14,906 bases of DNA from Sphaerochaeta sp. UBA5849 (GTDB lineage Bacteria; Spirochaetota; Spirochaetia; Sphaerochaetales; Sphaerochaetaceae). Location of the stretch: positions 5,336 to 20,241 of the forward strand of contig DJGJ01000030.1 in the NCBI GenBank assembly GCA_002432715.1. The letters are read 5' to 3'. The notes under the pieces were generated by a model, which made no database searches, was not told the origin of the DNA, and saw only the letters and a list, made by a program, of their open reading frames with translations. The position numbers and the translations under genes are program-made. The first letter of the stretch is position 1, and each line of letters starts with the position of its first letter. Of the stretch, positions 13,852 to 14,906 are shown piece by piece.

Positions 13852-14906
13852 ATGTCTAAAAAAGCACTGATACTTGCAGCCTTATCGTTTCTGCTTCTTT
13901 TCTCCCTCTCTGCATTGCCTGCCATTTCCTTGGAAGAAGCCTTGCAATTAGGGCGAACCAACAATCTCTCGCTTACCAGCACCGCCTTGGATGTCAATAC
14001 GGCAAAGCGCGATGTCGATACCTCCTGGAATTTGTTTATCCCAACACTATCACTCACCCTCTCCAATGCAGGAGGTGGGCCGGTGTTCAATGCGGCTACT
14101 ACTTCTTTTACCAACCCTTTGACTGGCCTGACTGTTGATAATCCAATGGTGTATGCAAATCGGGGACTCAGTGTAAGTTTTGATGTCTCCCTCACCCTTA
14201 ACCCTGCAGTTAAAAGTCAGATGGACTCGTACCAGATCGCCTATCAGATCCAACAGGTGACCTACGAGCAGGCAAAGGCCGAGGTGGAGAGGACCATTAC
14301 CAAACTGTTCTACTATTTGTTGATGGAAGAGCAGAACATCAATGTACAGCAGGCCAATCTTGAACTTGCCCAGAAGCAGTATGAAGAGGTGAAACTCAAG
14401 TATGAGCAGGGATTTGCCTCGGAGCTAGAGGTGCTTTCCAGTCAGTTGGCAGCCGAACGGCTCAAGCCCTCGCTGCAGCAGGCAAAGAATGCGTATGCAT
14501 CGAACCTTCTTACATTGAAAGCAATGCTTGGTATGGATTTGGACCAGGAGTTGACCGTAGAGGGTGAGATTCCCTCCATGGTCAAGGAACTTGAAGTCCA
14601 ACAGCTTGCTGAGTACCTGCAGAAAAGCTACTCCATTGCTCTGCTGGATTTGAACATGGCTCAGCTCAGAACCACCAAGGAGCTGAACAGCAAACAGGCT
14701 TTACTTCCCTCCTTGTCTGTAGGAGGCTCTTATGACCTCTCGTTCTGGAGTGATCAGTATCTGAATGACTTCAGCGATTCAGCCAAGTATTCAATAGGTG
14801 TGCGCATCCCCCTCGATGGACTGCTCCCCAACTCCCGAACCAAGGTCGGTCTTGCCAAGTTGGATGACTCGCTGCAGAAGTTGGCCCTCCAGCGTCAACA
14901 GGCGGT
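13852..14906 (+). CDS. TolC-family outer-membrane efflux protein, N-terminal part (3' end outside window)
   Basis: The first 351 codons are present and the frame is open to the edge; TolC-like proteins are usually about 420-490 residues, so most of the gene is here. A signal peptide is clear: KK at 3-4, a hydrophobic run to about residue 20, and likely cleavage after ALPA (24). The mature part starts with SLEEALQLGRTNN, the typical opening helix of the family, and contains long amphipathic helices (for example QANLELAQKQYEEVKLKYEQ, about 167-186), the first of two structural repeats; the second begins near 255. Such proteins form trimeric channels through the outer membrane with inner-membrane pumps, whose genes may lie downstream. 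The start is supported by AAGGA at 13840-13844, 7 bases upstream. Confidence 0.92.
   Translation, partial: MSKKALILAALSFLLLFSLSALPAISLEEALQLGRTNNLSLTSTALDVNTAKRDVDTSWNLFIPTLSLTLSNAGGGPVFNAATTSFTNPLTGLTVDNPMVYANRGLSVSFDVSLTLNPAVKSQMDSYQIAYQIQQVTYEQAKAEVERTITKLFYYLLMEEQNINVQQANLELAQKQYEEVKLKYEQGFASELEVLSSQLAAERLKPSLQQAKNAYASNLLTLKAMLGMDLDQELTVEGEIPSMVKELEVQQLAEYLQKSYSIALLDLNMAQLRTTKELNSKQALLPSLSVGGSYDLSFWSDQYLNDFSDSAKYSIGVRIPLDGLLPNSRTKVGLAKLDDSLQKLALQRQQA

Overview
The window looks like a stretch of chromosome from an anaerobic, hydrogen-metabolising bacterium with two membranes. The anaerobic inference comes from a complete [FeFe]-hydrogenase subunit (HydA) encoded with NuoE/NuoF-type electron-transfer partners. 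The two-membrane inference comes from a TolC-type outer-membrane protein at the right edge. The protein style, moderate GC content and compact layout remind me of free-living spirochaetes such as Sphaerochaeta; this is an impression from memory, not something the window proves. I saw no tRNA, rRNA, CRISPR array, insertion sequence or phage gene, and no gene-free gap longer than 300 bases.

Region 1 (1-5120, + strand) is a tightly overlapping hydrogenase operon: the tail of a NuoE/HydC-like [2Fe-2S] subunit, a 1050-residue HydB/NuoF-like flavoprotein fused to a complete GltD/NfnB-like FAD-NADP(H) module, and HydA. The fusion is the most unusual item here. One chain carries a predicted NAD(H)/FMN site and a predicted NADP(H)/FAD site, suggesting a soluble complex that links NADH, NADPH, ferredoxin and H2.

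Region 2 (5087-5815, - strand) is a CPBP-family membrane protease. It converges on hydA with a 34-base overlap of coding ends and contains a strong 11-bp hairpin just past the hydA stop.

Region 3 (about 5968-10651, + strand) is a two-gene operon: an SbcD/Mre11-like metallophosphoesterase and a large SbcC/YhaN-like coiled-coil ATPase. The ATPase has a predicted membrane hairpin in its middle and about 200 unexplained residues at its C terminus.

Region 4 (10654-11910, + strand) is a major facilitator transporter whose promoter-like sequence sits so close to the ATG that the mRNA may be leaderless. It overlaps, tail to tail by 32 bases, the next gene.

Region 5 (11879-13741) holds a divergent pair: a stand-alone cyclic-nucleotide-binding-fold protein lacking the usual phosphate-binding Arg (- strand), and a membrane diguanylate cyclase (+ strand) whose best-placed Shine-Dalgarno points to a CTG start.

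Region 6 (13742-14906) has a probable terminator, a tandem TGTTTACA repeat and the first 351 codons of a TolC-family efflux protein that runs off the window.
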